Source: Miltoncostaea sp036826475
GTDB lineage: Bacteria; Actinomycetota; Thermoleophilia; Miltoncostaeales; Miltoncostaeaceae
Reading direction: 5' to 3'
Length of the DNA: 64,000 bases
NCBI GenBank assembly: GCA_036826475.1
Contig: DAISWG010000014.1
Span: 1 to 64,000, forward strand
The translations under genes and the position numbers were made by a program. This document shows positions 1 to 8,804 of the stretch, one piece after another (the stretch's first letter is position 1; every line of letters starts with the position of its first letter). The notes under the pieces were generated by a model. That model ran no database searches. It was not told the DNA's origin and saw nothing but the letters and a program-made list of their open reading frames with translations.

Positions 1-44
1 TGGATCAGGTCGTCGAGCTTGTCGATCAGTTCCAGTACGTCCAA
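1..44 (-). CDS. 5' end of a DivIVA/SepIVA-like protein (partial)
   Basis: Only the first 14 codons lie inside the window. They start at TTG 44-42 and read roughly LDVLELIDKLDDLI. An AGGAGGG Shine-Dalgarno sits 5 bases upstream (complement of 50-56) and overlaps the coaD stop, so this gene is the next member of the coaD operon. In many actinobacteria coaD is followed by a short coiled-coil protein of the DivIVA/SepIVA or F0-b-like kind that starts with a similar heptad-like pattern. That assignment rests on position plus 14 residues and is tentative. Confidence 0.5.
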   Translation of the reverse strand, partial: MDVLELIDKLDDLI

Positions 45-53
45 CGAACCCTC

Positions 54-569
54 CTAGGAGACCGAGCCGGCGCCCGAGAGGCGCCGGGCCCGCAGAGCCT
101 CGGCCACGTATGCGGGGACCCAGTCGTCGACCGAACCCCCCCAGGCCGCCACCTCGCGCACCCCACTCGAGCTCACGAAGCTGTACTTCGGCGACGCCGG
201 CAGATACACCGTTTCCACGTCGGCAGCCAGATGCCTGTTGAGCTGCGCCATCTGGAACTCGTAGTCGAAGTCCGAGATGGCCCTCAGACCTTTTACCATG
301 GCCGACGCGCCCAACGACTGGGCGAACTCGGTCACCAGGCTGTTGAACCCCTCCACCCGCACGTTCTCGAGGTGCTCGACGGAGGACCGCACGAACCCGA
401 TGCGCGCCTCGGCGTCGAACATCGGCTGCTTCTTGACCGATCCGGTGGTCACGGCGACGACGACCTCGTCGAACAGGGTCGCGGCGCGGGCGATGATGTC
501 GATGTGCCCGTACGTGACCGGGTCGTACGTCCCGGGGCACACGGCGATGCGGTGGCCGTCGGAGCTCAC
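54..569 (-). CDS. coaD: phosphopantetheine adenylyltransferase
   Basis: Fourth step of coenzyme A synthesis: 4'-phosphopantetheine plus ATP gives dephospho-CoA in the cytoplasm. The 171-residue protein has the usual length. It carries the nucleotidyltransferase signature near the N-terminus (GTYDPVTYGHID, residues 13-24, the family form of HxGH) and the second ATP motif SSSGVRE in the C-terminal third. The start is GTG at 569, overlapping the rsmD stop as GTGA, so it is translationally coupled to rsmD. rsmD-coaD adjacency is widespread in bacteria. Its own stop overlaps the Shine-Dalgarno of the next gene. Confidence 0.97.
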   Translation of the reverse strand: MSSDGHRIAVCPGTYDPVTYGHIDIIARAATLFDEVVVAVTTGSVKKQPMFDAEARIGFVRSSVEHLENVRVEGFNSLVTEFAQSLGASAMVKGLRAISDFDYEFQMAQLNRHLAADVETVYLPASPKYSFVSSSGVREVAAWGGSVDDWVPAYVAEALRARRLSGAGSVS

Positions 570-1126
570 CGGGTCGGGCCCAGCCTGAGGACGCTCACGG
601 CGGTGTCGCCGTAGGTGCGATCGGTGCGCGAGGTGATCTCCAGTCCCTTCGGATCGGGTGGCGAGAGCGCGGCGGAATGCTCGATCACCACGGTCCCGGA
701 GGCCGTCATGAGGGGCCCGAGCAGCGTACCGAGACCGGCGACGACCCGGTCGGTGAGGCTATAGGGGGGGTCCAGGAGGCACAACCCGAAGGACCCGCCC
801 GCGGCCCGCTCCGCCGCGAGGGCCGGACGCCAGTCGCGGCGCACGATCCGGACCCGCTCTGCCAGCCCCAGCTGCTCGGCGTTGGCCCGGGCCACGGCGG
901 CGGCCCGCGGCGAGTCGTCGATCAGCACGGCGGTGGCCGCGCCCCGCGACAGCGCCTCCAGCCCGAGGGCGCCGGAGCCGGCGAAGACGTCCAGCACGTC
1001 GAGGTCGTCGATGGGCCCGATGATCGAGAACACGGCCTCACGTACCCGGTCGGCGGTCGGACGAGTCGCCGTGCCGGCGGGGGCGCGCAGGCGGCGGCCG
1101 CGGTGGGTGCCGGCGACGATCCTCAT
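566..1126 (-). CDS. rsmD: 16S rRNA (guanine-N2-)-methyltransferase RsmD
   Basis: Predicted to methylate G966 of 16S rRNA in the assembling 30S subunit, using S-adenosylmethionine. The 186-residue protein begins MRIVAGTHRGRRL, the typical RsmD N-terminus. The SAM-binding loop is DVFAGSGALGLEAL and the catalytic motif is LLDPPY (DPPY, typical of N-methyltransferases acting on an exocyclic amine). The ATG at 1126 overlaps the recG stop as ATGA, and the gene overlaps coaD at the other end. Expression therefore depends on the recG transcript. Confidence 0.96.
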   Translation of the reverse strand: MRIVAGTHRGRRLRAPAGTATRPTADRVREAVFSIIGPIDDLDVLDVFAGSGALGLEALSRGAATAVLIDDSPRAAAVARANAEQLGLAERVRIVRRDWRPALAAERAAGGSFGLCLLDPPYSLTDRVVAGLGTLLGPLMTASGTVVIEHSAALSPPDPKGLEITSRTDRTYGDTAVSVLRLGPTR

Positions 1127-3377
1127 GCGTCCAGCAGCCGCGGCAGCTCGGCGAAGCGGCTGCGGACCGCCTCGCGCAGCAGCCGGTGCTCGGGCCGGGT
1201 CAGGTGGGCGTCGTCCTCCAGCATCCTGCGCGCGAGGTAGCGCGCCTCGGCCAGCTCGCGGCGATCGCGGGACAGGCGCGCGAAGCGCAGGTCGGTCGGG
1301 CCCGCCTGGCGGAGGCCCAGGATGCTGCCGGTGCCGCGGATCTCCAGGTCCAGCTCGGCCAGGCGGAAGCCGTCGGTGGTCTGCGTGAGCGCCTCCAGCC
1401 GCCGGGCGCCGTCCTCGGTCACCGGATCGCCGAACAGCAGGCACAGGCCGGGGATCTCGCCGCGGCCCACCCGCCCGCGCAGCTGGTGCAGCTGCGCGAG
1501 GCCGAAGCGGTCGGCGTCCTCGATGACGATCACGGTGGCGTTGGGGACGTCGATGCCCACCTCCACGACGGTCGTCGCCACGAGCAGGTCCGTGCGGCCC
1601 TCCGCGAACGCGAGCATGGCGGCGCGCTTCTCGTCCGCCCCCTGCGCCCCGTGGACGAGGCCCACGGCGAACGCCGCGAACGGGCCCTCGCGGAGGCGCT
1701 CGGCCTCGGTGGTGGCCGCGCGGGCCTCGGCCGCGGCCCCCTCCTCCACCAGCGGGCAGATGACGTAGGCCTGGCGGCCGGCGCGCAGCTCGGCGCGCAC
1801 CTCCTCGTAGGCGGCCTCCCGGTCGTCGGCGCGGATCCACCGGGTCTCGACCGGCGAGCGGCCGGGAGGACGGGTGCGGATGGTCGAGACGGTCAGGTCG
1901 CCGTAGGCGGTCAGGGCGAGCGTCCGGGGGATCGGCGTCGCCGTCATGTAGAGGATGTGGGCCGACCCGCCGCCGCCCGTGGCCCGCTCGGCGAGCGCCT
2001 GGCGCTGCTCCACCCCGAAGCGGTGCTGCTCGTCGACCACCACCAGGCCCAGGCGGTCGAAGGACGTCCCCTCCGACAGCAGGGCCTGCGTCCCCACCAC
2101 GACGGGCGCGGTGCCGGTGCGGAGCGCCAGCTCGCGCCGCTCGCGCTCGGCCTTCGGCACCTTGCCGGTGAGCAGCACGGGCTGGAGGCCGGCCGGGGCG
2201 AGCAGGGCGTCGAGCGTGCGCAGGTGCTGCTCGGCGAGCGTCTCGGTGGGGACGAGCAGGGCCGCCTGGGACCCGGCCTCCACGGCCTGGCACATGGCGA
2301 GGACCGCGACGAGCGTCTTCCCGGATCCGACCTCCCCCTGGAGCAGGCGGCGCATCGGGTGCCCCGACGTGAGGTCGCGGGCGATCTCGCGGGCGGCGCG
2401 GCGCTGCGGCGGGGTGAGCGCGAAGGGCAGGGCGGCGAGCAGCGGCCCGGTGCGGGCGCCGGTGGCCTCCAGGACGGGCGCGGCGCGCACGTCGGCCTCG
2501 GCCCGGCGCACGGCGGCGAGGCCGAGCTGCAGCACCAGCAGCTCCTCGGACACCAGGCGCCGCCGTCCCAGGCGGGCCTCCGCCCGGCTGCGCGGGAAGT
2601 GGACGGCGACCAGGGCGTCGGCGGCCCCGGGGAGCGCCAGGCGGTCGCGGATCCATGCCGGCATGCGCTCCGGCGCCGCCCGCGCCCAGGGGCGCGCGCG
2701 GTCCACCAGCTCGCGGATGCGGCGGGCGGGCAGCTTCTCGGTGGNNNNNNNNNNACGCGCCGCACGGGGTGGTTGGCCCCGCGGTGCCCGAACGGCAGCT
2801 TCTCGGTGGCCGGGTAGACGGGCACGAGCCCCTGCGTGTGGAGCCCCTCCGACCCGGCCCCGCCGATCACCTCGTGCGTCTTCACCGCGATCTCGCGCCG
2901 GGTGTCGCCGCCCACCCTCCCCCGGATGAGCAGCTCGTCGCCGGGGTGGAGCACCCGGGCGAGGTGGTCCTGGTTGAACCAGGTGGCGGCGAAGCGGCCG
3001 CTGCCGTCGTGGATCCGGGCCCGCACCAGGCGGAGGCTGCGCCGGCGGGTGGGCCGCACGGCGATGTCGTCCAGGATCACCCGGACGGTCACCTCCTCCC
3101 CCGGCCGGAGGCTGGAGAGGGGCCGCACGCCCTCGTCGAACGCCTCGTAGCGGGCCGGGAGGTGCTCCAGCAGGTCGCCGACGGTGCGGATGCCGAGGCC
3201 GCCGGCGGTCCGCGCGACCGTGGGACCCACGCCCGGGAGGTCCGTGAGCGGCGCGTCCCAGCGGGCGGGACCGGGCGCCCGCGCCGGGGGTGCGCCGGGC
3301 CACGGGCTGTGCCGTCCTCCGCCGAGCGGTGGGATCGTGGGGCGCGGCGCATCCGCCGCGGTTGCGCGCACGGCCAT
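1123..3377 (-). CDS. recG: ATP-dependent DNA helicase RecG (split by an assembly gap)
   Basis: Branch-migrating helicase that reverses stalled forks and processes Holliday junctions. The N-terminal wedge part (LTDLPGVGPTVA, then an OB-fold) and the C-terminal helicase part (GEVGSGKT Walker A, VVDEQHRFG, MTATPIPRTL, HQLRGRVGRG) appear in different frames because ten N at 2745-2754 separate them. A 16-base direct repeat (2729-2744 and 2794-2809) flanks the gap, and both copies encode TEKLP in frame. Removing 65 bases (one copy plus gap) leaves 2190 bases, exactly 730 codons, giving an uninterrupted 729-residue RecG (E. coli RecG is 693). The frameshift is therefore most likely an assembly artefact. 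ATG 3377 has no Shine-Dalgarno but has TATGCT six bases upstream. Confidence 0.93.
2729..2809. repeat. 16-bp direct repeat flanking the assembly gap
   Basis: Copies at 2729-2744 and 2794-2809 are identical (ggcagcttctcggtgg) and 65 bases apart. Each encodes the residues ATEKLP of RecG on the minus strand. The repeat is best read as unmerged contig overlap, not as a biological repeat. Confidence 0.85.
2745..2754. other. assembly gap (10 N) inside recG
   Basis: Ten unknown bases. The left contig ends with the 16-mer at 2729-2744. The right contig starts with 39 bases (2755-2793) that do not fit the RecG sequence, followed by a second copy of the same 16-mer. Collapsing the two copies restores the reading frame, so 2745-2809 probably should not exist in the real genome, or the 39 bases come from a strain variant or contig-end error. 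Confidence 0.95.
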
Positions 3378-3391
3378 GGGACGAGCATAAT
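3362..3391. promoter_or_regulatory. overlapping divergent promoters for recG and rpmB
   Basis: On the minus strand TATGCT (complement of 3384-3389) lies six bases before the recG ATG, a leaderless arrangement. On the plus strand TTGCGC (3362-3367), an 18-base spacer and CATAAT (3386-3391) form a plausible housekeeping promoter for rpmB. The two -10 boxes share the same bases, so the polymerases would compete. Read from sequence only. Confidence 0.45.
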
Positions 3392-3454
3392 CCGGGGTCG
3401 CTCGGACGCCCCTGCGTCCGGGACATGTCACGACACGAGGCGAGGGACGGCGAG

Positions 3455-3646
3455 ATGGCAAAGGTCTGCAGCGTCTGCGGGAAGGCCCCGGCCTTCGGGA
3501 ACAACCGCAGCCACTCGATGCGCGCCACCTCGCGCCGCTTCAACCCGAACGTGCAGAAGGTCCGGATCATGAAGGGCTCGACCCCGGTCCGCGCCTACGT
3601 CTGCACCCGCTGCCTCAAGGCCGGGAAGGTCCTCAAGGCCTCCTAG
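3455..3646 (+). CDS. rpmB: 50S ribosomal protein L28
   Basis: Large-subunit ribosomal protein of 63 residues. It starts MAKVCSVCGKAP and contains the L28 core FGNNRSHSM and RRFNPNVQKVR. Two CxxC pairs (CSVC near the start and CTRC near residue 50) mark the zinc-binding C+ form. ATG 3455 is preferred over longer upstream in-frame starts because the family begins here and an AGGGA lies about 8 bases upstream. It is transcribed away from recG, a common neighbour arrangement in actinobacteria. Confidence 0.97.
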   Translation: MAKVCSVCGKAPAFGNNRSHSMRATSRRFNPNVQKVRIMKGSTPVRAYVCTRCLKAGKVLKAS

Positions 3647-3661
3647 CCGGTCCGGGCCCGC

Positions 3662-6178
3662 TCACGCGGGTCCCAGCTGCGGAGCCTCCTCGCCCTCCTC
3701 CAGCGGCACCGGGGCGGGGGTCGGCACCGAGGCGAAGATGATGGAGCCGTCCTCGCGGCGCGCGCCCTCCAGGTCGCTGGTGCTCGGAACGCCGGTGAGG
3801 TGCGGGCCGTGCCCGTCGAGCGGCACCGTGACCGGCGCCCCGGGGCGCACGCGGACCACCGCGCCGCGGACCTCCACCTCGGTCCCCTCCCCCGTCTCGA
3901 GGGCGAACGTCATCGCGTCGCGCTCCACCTCCACCCGGATCCGGGACCCGCGGATGGTGATGCGGAACTCCAGGCGCTCCCACTCCGCGGGCAGCCGGGG
4001 GTCGAAGGAGTAGCGCCCGCGGAAGTCGCGGAACCCGCCGAACCCGTAGACCAGGGCGCTCCAGATGCCGCCGGTGGACGCCACGTGGACGCCGTCCGGC
4101 GTGTTGCGGTGCAGGTCCGCCAGGTCGACGAAGAGGGCCGACAGGAAGTAGTCCCGCGCGAGCTCCGCGTACCCGACCTCGGCGGCGATGATCGACTGCA
4201 CCACCGCCGAGAGGGTCGAGTCGCCCGTGGTGAGCGGGTCGTAGTACTCGAAGTCCCGCAGCTTCTGCTCGGGCGTGAACTCGTCGCCCTGGAGCAGCAG
4301 CGCCAGGACCACGTCGGCCTGCTTGAGCACCTGGAAGCGGTAGATCACCAGGGGGTGGTAGTGCAGCAGCAGCGGCCGCTGCGAGGCCGGCGTCAGCTCC
4401 AGGTCCCAGAGCTCCTTCTCCAGGAACTGGGCGTCCTGGGGGTGGATGCCGAGCCGGGAGTCGTACGGCACGTGCATCGCCTCGGCGGCCGTCGACCAGT
4501 CCTCCAGCTCGAAGTCCTCGAGGCCCACCCTGCGACGCATGCGCTCGAACGCCTCGGGATCGTCCTCGCGGAGCTCGCGGCAGATCCGCGCGGCGGCGCG
4601 CAGGTTGGCGCGGGCCATGACGTTGGTGAACAGGTTGTCGTTCACGACCGTGGTGTACTCGTCGGGCCCGGTGACGCCGTGGATGTGGAAGGTCGAGTCG
4701 CCGTTCTCACGCCAGAAGCCGAGGTCCTCCCACATCCGGGCGGTCTCGACCAGGATGTCGACGGCGCCGCGGGTGAGGTACTCGTGGTCGCCCGTGGCCT
4801 CCACGTACTGGACGAGGGCGTGCGCGATGTCGGCGTCGATGTGGTACTGGGCCGTGCCGGCCGCGTAGTAGGCGGACGACTCGAGGCCGTTGATCGTGCG
4901 CCACGGGAACAGCGCGCCCCGCTGGTTGAGCTCGGCGGCGCGGTCGCGTGCGGCGTCGAGCATCCCCTGGCGGAACCGCAGGGCGTTGCGGGTCACGTTG
5001 GGCGACGTGTAGGTCAGGAATGGCAGGACGTAGATCTCGGTGTCCCAGAAGTAGTGCCCGCCGTACCCCGACCCGGAGACGCCCTTCGCGGCGATGCCGC
5101 CGCCGTCGGTGCGCGCCGCCGCCTGCGCCACCTGGAACAGGTTCCAGCGCACGGCCTGCTGCACCTCGGGGTGGCCGTCGACGACCACGTCGCTGCGCGT
5201 CCACCAGTCGACGAGCCACTCCTGCTGGTCGACGAACATCCGCACCGGGGTGATCTCGCGGGCGTGCTCGAGGCTGCGGGCGGTGCGGTCGGCGAGCTCG
5301 CGGACGGGGACGCCGACGGCGGTGTGGTACGCCATCACCTTCGTGAGGCGCACCGGCTCGCCCTGGCGGGCCCGCACGCGGTAGACGTGCTTCGCCAGGT
5401 CGTCCTCGATCGAGGTGCTGAGGTCCCAGGGGCATTCGGTCAGCAGCGTGTGCTCCGCGCCGCACGCGATCGTCATCCCCGAGTTGGTGGTCCGGTAGCC
5501 GAGGATGTGGCGGTCGCCGTCCTCGCGGCGGAGCGCCGGCTGGAGCACCCGCTCGCTGAACGTCCCGGCCTTGCGCGGGTCGAACGCGACGGCGCCGTTC
5601 GACGCCGACGTGTACTCGTCGACCCCGTCCTGCCGGTTCAGGATCTGGCTGGAGATCAGGATGGTGGCGTCGCCGTCGAGGAGCGTCGCCTCGTACTCGA
5701 TGACCCCCAGGTGACGGTCGGTGAACGACACCATCCGCCGCGACACCACGCGGACACGCTTGCCGGCCGGCGTGCGCCACTCCAGTTCGCGCACCAGCAC
5801 GCCGTCGCGGAAGTCGAGGACCCGGGAGTAGTGGAGCAGCTCGGCCTCGCTCACCACGAGCGGCTCGTCGTCGACGTAGAGGCGCACGACCTTGGTGTCG
5901 GGGACGTTCACGATCGTCTGCCCGACGCGCGCGAAGCCGTAGGCCTCCTCGGCGTGACGGATCGGCCACGTCTCGTGGAACCCGTTGACGAACGTGCCGT
6001 TCAGGTGCCCGTCGCGGCCCTCCTCCATGTTCCCGCGCATCCCGAGATAGCCGTTCCCGACGGTGAACAGCGTCTCGGTGCGGCCCTGGATCGCACGGTC
6101 GAAGCCCACCTCGCGCAGCGCCCACTCGTCCACGGGGAAGTGGCTGCGGTCGAGCGGGTCGGATGCGATCCGATTCAC
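3662..6178 (-). CDS. glycoside hydrolase family 65 disaccharide phosphorylase
   Basis: Cytoplasmic phosphorolysis of an alpha-glucosidic disaccharide (trehalose, maltose, kojibiose or nigerose type) to glucose and beta-glucose 1-phosphate. The 838-residue protein has the GH65 order: N-terminal beta-sandwich, linker, (alpha/alpha)6 barrel, C-terminal sheet. The barrel shows FWDTE (377-381), the general-acid motif GVTGPDEYT with Glu507, and a downstream KQADVV phosphate/sugar motif. GTG 6178 overlaps the stop of the upstream phosphoglucomutase gene as GTGA, so the two are co-translated and the product can feed straight to glucose 6-phosphate. The sugar specificity cannot be read from sequence; trehalose phosphorylase is a reasonable guess. 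The acidic C-terminal tail is unremarkable. Confidence 0.9.
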   Translation of the reverse strand: MNRIASDPLDRSHFPVDEWALREVGFDRAIQGRTETLFTVGNGYLGMRGNMEEGRDGHLNGTFVNGFHETWPIRHAEEAYGFARVGQTIVNVPDTKVVRLYVDDEPLVVSEAELLHYSRVLDFRDGVLVRELEWRTPAGKRVRVVSRRMVSFTDRHLGVIEYEATLLDGDATILISSQILNRQDGVDEYTSASNGAVAFDPRKAGTFSERVLQPALRREDGDRHILGYRTTNSGMTIACGAEHTLLTECPWDLSTSIEDDLAKHVYRVRARQGEPVRLTKVMAYHTAVGVPVRELADRTARSLEHAREITPVRMFVDQQEWLVDWWTRSDVVVDGHPEVQQAVRWNLFQVAQAAARTDGGGIAAKGVSGSGYGGHYFWDTEIYVLPFLTYTSPNVTRNALRFRQGMLDAARDRAAELNQRGALFPWRTINGLESSAYYAAGTAQYHIDADIAHALVQYVEATGDHEYLTRGAVDILVETARMWEDLGFWRENGDSTFHIHGVTGPDEYTTVVNDNLFTNVMARANLRAAARICRELREDDPEAFERMRRRVGLEDFELEDWSTAAEAMHVPYDSRLGIHPQDAQFLEKELWDLELTPASQRPLLLHYHPLVIYRFQVLKQADVVLALLLQGDEFTPEQKLRDFEYYDPLTTGDSTLSAVVQSIIAAEVGYAELARDYFLSALFVDLADLHRNTPDGVHVASTGGIWSALVYGFGGFRDFRGRYSFDPRLPAEWERLEFRITIRGSRIRVEVERDAMTFALETGEGTEVEVRGAVVRVRPGAPVTVPLDGHGPHLTGVPSTSDLEGARREDGSIIFASVPTPAPVPLEEGEEAPQLGPA

Positions 6179-6930
6179 GCGCGTTCCTCGGGGACGACGG
6201 GGAGGCCGGGGATCAGCTCGGCGAGGTCCCCGACGACCAGATCGGCTCCGGAGGCGAGCAACTCCAGCGTTCCGGCACCCCGGTCGACGCCCACCACGAG
6301 GCCGAACCCGCCCGCGCGGCCGGCCTGGACGCCCGAGTGGGCGTCCTCCACCACCGCGCATGCCGCGGCCGTGCGGCCCAGCAGGCGGGCCGCGTGCAGG
6401 TACGTGTCGGGGGCGGGCTTCCCCGCCAGGCCCGCGGCGGCGGCGACGGCGCCGTCGACCACCACGCCGAACCGTTCGCGCAGGCCGGCGGCCCGGAGCA
6501 CGGGCTCGGCGTTGCGCGAGCTGGACACCACCGCCACGTCCCATCCGGCCGCGACCGCCGCGTCCAGGAACCGGACCGACCCCGGGTAGGGCGCCACCCC
6601 GCGCTCCTCGAGCTCGGCCGTGAACACGGCGTTCTTGCGGTTCCCGAGGCCGGCGACGGTCTCCAGGGAGGGGTCGTCGTCCGGCTCGCCCTCGGGCAGC
6701 ACGATGCCGCGGGACGCGAGCATCGCCCGCACCCCGTCGAGCCGCGGCCTGCCGTCGATGTGGGCGAAGTAGTCCCCATCGGCGTAGGCCGCCACCGGCC
6801 GCGACGCCAGGAACTCGGAGAACATGCGGCCCCACGCCCGCATGTGGACCTCGGCGGTCGGCGTCAGGACGCCGTCGAGGTCGAAGAGCACGGCGCGCAG
6901 CCCGGCGAGACGCTGGACGTCGGGTGTCAC
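6175..6930 (-). CDS. pgmB: beta-phosphoglucomutase-like HAD hydrolase
   Basis: HAD-superfamily enzyme expected to convert beta-glucose 1-phosphate from the neighbouring GH65 phosphorylase into glucose 6-phosphate. Visible motifs: LFDLDGVLTPTAEVH (nucleophile Asp and acid/base Asp, with the T/S-x-E-x-H of beta-phosphoglucomutases), VVSSSRN (motif II), GKPAPDTY (Lys of motif III) and VEDAHSGV (motif IV). The cap domain is helical. GTG 6930 is preferred (251 residues) because GGAGG ends 9 bases upstream; the ATG at 6939 directly abuts that Shine-Dalgarno. It is the first gene of a two-gene operon. Confidence 0.88.
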   Translation of the reverse strand: MTPDVQRLAGLRAVLFDLDGVLTPTAEVHMRAWGRMFSEFLASRPVAAYADGDYFAHIDGRPRLDGVRAMLASRGIVLPEGEPDDDPSLETVAGLGNRKNAVFTAELEERGVAPYPGSVRFLDAAVAAGWDVAVVSSSRNAEPVLRAAGLRERFGVVVDGAVAAAAGLAGKPAPDTYLHAARLLGRTAAACAVVEDAHSGVQAGRAGGFGLVVGVDRGAGTLELLASGADLVVGDLAELIPGLPVVPEERA

Positions 6931-6988
6931 GGGGGCCATCCTCCAGGAGGGCGCGGACGGAACGGGTCTCCTGCGGCCGCCGGGCACG

Positions 6989-7019
6989 GCCGGGGGCAGG
7001 CTAGTCCATCGCCCCCGGC
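6989..7019 (-). terminator. hairpin after the riboflavin operon
   Basis: Perfect 9-bp inverted repeat gccgggggc (6989-6997) and gcccccggc (7011-7019) with a 13-base loop, 20 bases past the ribH stop. No T-run follows, as usual in very GC-rich genomes. It would end the rib transcript before pgmB. Confidence 0.6.
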
Positions 7020-7038
7020 GAGGGAACCACCCGGACGG

Positions 7039-7518
7039 TCAGCGTCCCTCGGCCACCAGATTGGCCATCGCGACGGCGGCGTCGGCGGCGTCGGCCCCCG
7101 CGTTGCCCTTGTCGCCGCCGGAGCGGGCGATGGCCTGATCCATCGTCTCGCAGGTGAGGACGCCGAACGCGCACGGCACGCCCGTCTGGATCGCGACGGC
7201 GGTGAGGCCGGTGGCGGCCGACTGGCAGATGTGGTCGAAGTGGGCGGTCTCGCCGCGGATCACGCAGCCCAGGGCGATCACGGCGGCGTAGCGGCGCTTC
7301 AGCGCCATCGTCCGCGCGGCGAGCGGCAGCTCGAAGGCCCCCGGGACCCAGAAGTCCTCGAAGTGGTCGGCGGTGAGCCCGGACTCGACCAGCCGCTCCC
7401 GCGCGCCCGCCAGCAGGCGGTCGGCCACCTCCCGGTGGAAGCCGGCGACCACCGCGGCCATCCGGACCCCCGGGTGCTCCAGCCGGATCGCGGGGGGCGC
7501 CTCCCCCGTGCGGGCCAC
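7039..7518 (-). CDS. ribH: 6,7-dimethyl-8-ribityllumazine synthase
   Basis: Condenses 5-amino-6-ribitylaminouracil with 3,4-dihydroxy-2-butanone 4-phosphate in the penultimate step of riboflavin synthesis, usually as an icosahedral or pentameric assembly. The 159-residue protein has the normal length. It shows WVPGAFELPLAA, GCVIRGETAHFDHI (substrate loop with the catalytic His) and the C-terminal GNAGADAADAA stretch (normally GNKGxEAA). GTG 7518 overlaps the ribBA stop by one base (TAGTG), so it is the last gene of a coupled rib operon. Confidence 0.96.
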   Translation of the reverse strand: MARTGEAPPAIRLEHPGVRMAAVVAGFHREVADRLLAGARERLVESGLTADHFEDFWVPGAFELPLAARTMALKRRYAAVIALGCVIRGETAHFDHICQSAATGLTAVAIQTGVPCAFGVLTCETMDQAIARSGGDKGNAGADAADAAVAMANLVAEGR

Positions 7519-8804
7519 TAGTCCTGGCCGCCGGCCGGCGGCTCGTCGTCCACCCGCTCGTCGCCCTCGGCCCCGAACCGCAGGTCCTGGTGGTGGAGGA
7601 TGTGCCCCATCTTGTCGCGCTTGGTGCGCAGGTACCCGACGTTGCCGTCGACCGGGGTCATCTCGATCGGGACCCGGTCCACCACCGACAACCCGTAGCC
7701 CTCCAGCCCGACGATCTTCTTCGGGTTGTTGGTCAGCAGCCGGATGGACGACAGGCCCAGGTCCACAAGAATCTGGGCGCCGATGCCGTAGTCGCGCAGG
7801 TCGGGCGGGAAGCCCAGCTCGATGTTGGCCTGCACGGTGTCGAGCCCCTTGTCCTGCAGCTCGTAGGCGCGCAGCTTGTTGAGCAGCCCGATGCCGCGAC
7901 CCTCCTGCGCGATGTAGAGCAGCACGCCGCGGCCCTCCTCGGCGATGGTGCGCATCGCCGCGCGCAGCTGCTCACCGCAGTCGCAGCGCTGCGAGCCGAA
8001 GACGTCGCCGGTGAGGCACTCGGAGTGGACGCGCACCAGCACGTCCTGCTCGCCCGCGACGTCGCCCTTCACCATCGCGAGATGGTGCTTGCCGTCCAGG
8101 ATCGAGCGGTAGCCGACGGCGCTCCACTCCCCCATGTCGGTGGGCAGCCGGGCGGCCGTGCCGCGCTCGATGAGCCGCTCCGTGCGGCGGCGGTGCTCGA
8201 TGAGCTGGGCGATCGTGATGATCCTGAGCCCGTGCTCGGCGGCGTACGGCACCAGGTCGGGGACCCGGGCCATCGTGCCGTCCTCGTTGGAGATCTCGCA
8301 GATCACGCCGGCGGGGATCAGCCCGGCGAGACGCGCCAGGTCGACCGCCGCCTCGGTGTGGCCCGCGCGCTCCAGCACGCCGCCCGGCCGGGCGCGGAGC
8401 GGGAACACGTGGCCGGGCTTGACGATGTCCTCGGGGCCCGCGTCCGGGTCGATGGCCACCATGATCGTGCGGGAGCGGTCCGGCGCCGAGATGCCGGTGG
8501 TGATGCCGTGGCGGGCCTCGATGGGCTCGGTGAAGGCCGTCGCGTGGGGCGCCTCGTTGCGCTTGACCACCGGCTTCAGTCCCAGCTGCTCGCAGCGGGC
8601 GGGCGTGAGGGCCAGGCAGATGAGCCCGCGTCCGTGGGTGGCCATGAAGTTGATGGCCTCGGGCGTGGCGAACTGCGCCGCCATCACCAGGTCGCCCTCG
8701 TTCTCGCGGTCCTCCGAGTCGAGGATCACGACCATCCGGCCGGCGCGGATGTCCTCGATCGCCTCGGCGACGGTGGCGAACTCGACGGCCTTGCTGGTGG
8801 TCAT
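7518..8804 (-). CDS. ribBA: bifunctional DHBP synthase / GTP cyclohydrolase II
   Basis: Makes both precursors of lumazine: 3,4-dihydroxy-2-butanone 4-phosphate from ribulose 5-phosphate (N-terminal half) and the pyrimidine from GTP (C-terminal half). 428 residues. The RibB half has LDSEDRENEGDLV (acidic metal-binding loop) and RAGHTEAAVDLA. The RibA half has the zinc site GSQRCDCGEQL, with a first Cys in HSECLTGDVFGS, followed by AQEGRGIGL. ATG 8804 overlaps the ribE stop as ATGA. A glycine/aspartate-rich tail ends the protein. Confidence 0.97.
   Translation of the reverse strand: MTTSKAVEFATVAEAIEDIRAGRMVVILDSEDRENEGDLVMAAQFATPEAINFMATHGRGLICLALTPARCEQLGLKPVVKRNEAPHATAFTEPIEARHGITTGISAPDRSRTIMVAIDPDAGPEDIVKPGHVFPLRARPGGVLERAGHTEAAVDLARLAGLIPAGVICEISNEDGTMARVPDLVPYAAEHGLRIITIAQLIEHRRRTERLIERGTAARLPTDMGEWSAVGYRSILDGKHHLAMVKGDVAGEQDVLVRVHSECLTGDVFGSQRCDCGEQLRAAMRTIAEEGRGVLLYIAQEGRGIGLLNKLRAYELQDKGLDTVQANIELGFPPDLRDYGIGAQILVDLGLSSIRLLTNNPKKIVGLEGYGLSVVDRVPIEMTPVDGNVGYLRTKRDKMGHILHHQDLRFGAEGDERVDDEPPAGGQD

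Noticed and set aside
1123..3570. recG as a genuine frameshifted pseudogene
   Set aside because: The shift coincides exactly with the N gap, and collapsing the flanking 16-mer repeat restores the frame and the expected protein.
3800..6589. 929-codon open frame on the plus strand opposite the GH65 phosphorylase
   Set aside because: It is the antisense shadow of a high-GC gene: long, with no recognisable motif and a low-complexity His/Arg/Val-rich product. The minus-strand gene has catalytic motifs.
6931..6987. Upstream in-frame extension of the phosphoglucomutase (to 6987)
   Set aside because: The extension runs towards the rib terminator and has no start signal; GGAGG with correct spacing points to GTG 6930.
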